The notes beneath the pieces are model-generated. The model saw only the letters and a program-made list of their open reading frames with translations. It did not search any database and was not told the origin of the DNA. Positions 6,442 through 7,638 of a DNA stretch of 7,638 bases are shown here, one piece after another; the first letter of the stretch is position 1; each line of letters opens with the position of its first letter. Source of the stretch: Verrucomicrobia bacterium UBA6354 (GTDB lineage: Bacteria > Verrucomicrobiota > Kiritimatiellia > RFP12 > UBA1067); NCBI GenBank assembly GCA_002440145.1, contig DJRS01000029.1:270-7907 (forward strand), written 5' to 3'. The position numbers and the translations under genes are program-made.

Positions 6442-7242
6442 GTTTCCGGACGGATCCCGGCTGAAGCGCTTCAGCCGTGCCCGCTCGCGCCAGGCGTAAT
6501 CGTAGCCGGCGGCGACAAGTTGAGCCGATTTATGGAAGTCGAGCAGCTTGACGTCCTGCACCGGCGGCGTCAGCAGCAGGTCGGGTTCGTCTTCCGGCCG
6601 GTTCCGCTTGCGGGCGACGTTCATGACGACGCGGAGCGTTTCGTCTATGACGGAAAGGACGTTGAGCTTGTCGTAGTCCATCGCCCGTTCGTCCGGGTGG
6701 CGCAAATTGAGATCGACGGCGATTACGCAGTCTGCGCCCATTTGCCGGCATACCGCTACGGGCAAGGGGTCCACCATGCCCCCGTCCACCAGGATCCGCC
6801 CCTCGCGCGCGACAGGGCTGAACAGGCCCGGAATGGCCATGGAGGCCCGGATGGCCGAATGGAGCACGCCCTCCTTCAGCACGACTTCCTCGCCCGTCAG
6901 CAGGTCGGTCGCCACGACGGCCAGCGGAACCGCCAGATCCGCGAACGCGTCCGCCGGGATCATCCGGCGGAGGAACTTCGCGATACGGTTGCCGCTGATG
7001 AGGGATTTGGATGTCAAATGCGGGTCGAAGAACAATTCCGGCAGCTTTTTCCAGTTCGATTCCGCCGTCCAGGCCAGCAGAGGGTCCATTCTTCCCGCGG
7101 CGAAAACGCCGCCGATTATCGCGCCGATTGACGTGCCCGCCACGCAATGGACGGGGATGTCCATTTCGCGGAAGGCTTTGAGAAGCCCCAGATCGGCGAG
7201 TCCGCGCGCGCCGCCGCCGCCCAAGGCAAGCCCGATTTTCAT
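6427..7242 (-). CDS. patatin-like phospholipase (RssA/NTE type)
   Basis: Patatin-like enzymes hydrolyse phospholipid or other acyl esters with a Ser-Asp dyad. This 271-residue protein has the full set: oxyanion loop GGGGARG (residues 8-14), nucleophile elbow GTSIG with Ser38, and DGG with Asp153 (153-155). There is no signal peptide or membrane segment, so it is probably cytosolic or peripheral, like E. coli RssA. The C-terminal third (about 175-271) is more variable, with a basic stretch near RKRNRPEDEPD (215-225). It is transcribed towards the membrane-protein gene. A GGGAGGAG ribosome binding site at 7254-7261 lies about 11 nt before the ATG, slightly far. A small upstream ORF ends across the start in an ATGA overlap, which could couple translation. 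Substrate and role are unknown. Confidence 0.92.
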   Translation of the reverse strand: MKIGLALGGGGARGLADLGLLKAFREMDIPVHCVAGTSIGAIIGGVFAAGRMDPLLAWTAESNWKKLPELFFDPHLTSKSLISGNRIAKFLRRMIPADAFADLAVPLAVVATDLLTGEEVVLKEGVLHSAIRASMAIPGLFSPVAREGRILVDGGMVDPLPVAVCRQMGADCVIAVDLNLRHPDERAMDYDKLNVLSVIDETLRVVMNVARKRNRPEDEPDLLLTPPVQDVKLLDFHKSAQLVAAGYDYAWRERARLKRFSRDPSGNAAER

Positions 7243-7334
7243 GATTGGGGGCGCTCCTCCCCTGTCGGGCCGCGCCGGGGGTGCGCGTCCGGGTACGCCG
7301 CTGCGCGGCCGACTGGCAAAATACGCTTTGTCAT
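7239..7334 (-). CDS. possible 31-residue leader ORF overlapping the phospholipase start
   Basis: This ORF begins with ATG at 7334, just after the purine run GGAGAAAAGGAG (7337-7348). It reads MTKRILPVGRAAAYPDAHPR and continues for 11 more residues, with no recognisable domain. Its TGA overlaps the phospholipase ATG as ATGA. The Shine-Dalgarno sequence is strong, though close to the ATG. The overlap is what coupled genes or regulatory leader peptides show. GC-rich DNA yields such ORFs by chance, so this remains tentative. Confidence 0.35.
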   Translation of the reverse strand: MTKRILPVGRAAAYPDAHPRRGPTGEERPQS

Positions 7335-7404
7335 GGCTCCTTTTCTCCGTCCGTTCCTTTCGTTGGACCTTGCACGAGGTCTTCTGTGTGCGTGGAATAG
7401 GTGT

Positions 7405-7433
7405 ATTTTACCTTATTTCCGGCATTTATGCAA
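7405..7433 (-). promoter_or_regulatory. predicted promoter of the phospholipase gene
   Basis: On the - strand, TTGCAT (7433-7428) is followed after exactly 17 bp by TAAAAT (7410-7405), one mismatch from TATAAT. It lies in the most AT-rich patch of the 7243-7638 intergenic region. Transcription would start near 7398, giving a leader of about 155 nt. The -35 box matches only its first three bases, so strength is uncertain. Confidence 0.5.
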
Positions 7434-7602
7434 GCACAACCCGCGGGAGTCTCCCCGGAATTTTCATGTGTCCGGTCCAAAAGCAAACGAAGCCCGCGGC
7501 GACGGAACCCAAACGCTGCGGGGATTTGTCTCTTTCCCGGCGAGGCGTCCGCGCAATTTGTCCGGTTCCCGGCCGTTTCGCGTGGTTTTTGCGCCCGCGG
7601 CG

Positions 7603-7638
7603 GTTCCGGCGCAACGGGGTAGGCGTTCCGGCGCAACG
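7603..7638. repeat. 14-bp direct repeat, 22 bp apart, at the window edge
   Basis: GTTCCGGCGCAACG occurs at 7603-7616 and again at 7625-7638, with 8 bp between copies. The second copy ends exactly at the window boundary, so the array may continue. The rest of the non-coding stretch 7435-7602 shows nothing I can name. Confidence 0.6.

Noticed and set aside
5374..7131. A 585-codon + strand frame crossing from the membrane-protein gene into the phospholipase gene
   Set aside because: It spans two convergent real genes in the wrong frames and strand and has no domain.
7331..7636. A 101-codon - strand frame in the last intergenic region
   Set aside because: It runs through the predicted phospholipase promoter, has no convincing ribosome binding site or domain, and starts inside the 14-bp repeat.
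7435..7638. CRISPR array at the right edge
   Set aside because: There are only two 14-bp copies with an 8-bp gap, far too short for CRISPR repeats and spacers.

Overview
This GC-rich window reads as an ordinary bacterial chromosome segment. It holds six full protein genes plus one possible small ORF. The first five genes run on the + strand and the last two lie on the - strand. The mix is a bare rpsL-rpsG unit without fusA, an McsA-type zinc-finger gene directly ahead of clpC, and sigma70-type promoters in a GC-rich background. It would fit a member of the Planctomycetes-Verrucomicrobia-Chlamydiae group, perhaps Kiritimatiellota or Lentisphaerota. That placement is a low-confidence inference, because nothing here is a firm taxonomic marker.

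Layout. Positions 1-135 carry a near-consensus promoter and leader. Positions 136-1047 hold rpsL and rpsG (ribosomal proteins S12 and S7), closed by a GC-rich hairpin terminator at about 1077-1110. An extended -10 promoter at about 1156-1164 then starts a tightly packed four-gene unit. It encodes an McsA-like protein (1200-2138), the ClpC unfoldase (2135-4582), an ArgA-like N-acetyltransferase (4582-5076) and a multi-pass MATE/ANKH-like membrane protein (5078-6367). The junctions are a 4-nt overlap, a 1-nt overlap and a 1-nt gap, so co-transcription and translational coupling are likely. A perfect 8-bp inverted repeat at 6413-6441 separates this unit from a convergent patatin-like phospholipase gene (7242-6427, - strand). 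The phospholipase has its own predicted promoter and a long leader, which contains a 31-codon ORF overlapping the phospholipase start by 4 nt.

Most interesting point. In Firmicutes the heat-shock operon reads ctsR-mcsA-mcsB-clpC. McsA activates McsB, McsB phosphorylates arginines, and ClpC recognises phosphoarginine through its N-domain. Here one 312-residue protein occupies the place of both McsA and McsB. Its N-terminus is a single McsA-type zinc finger. Its C-terminal ~180 residues look like the last third to half of McsB without the catalytic N-terminal part. The adjacent ClpC has lost the glutamate of its second phosphoarginine site (GTTH instead of GTEH) while keeping the first (GAEH). 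This suggests an adaptor-only or pseudokinase version of the arginine-phosphate degradation system. The claim rests on motif reading from memory and needs a profile or structure search.
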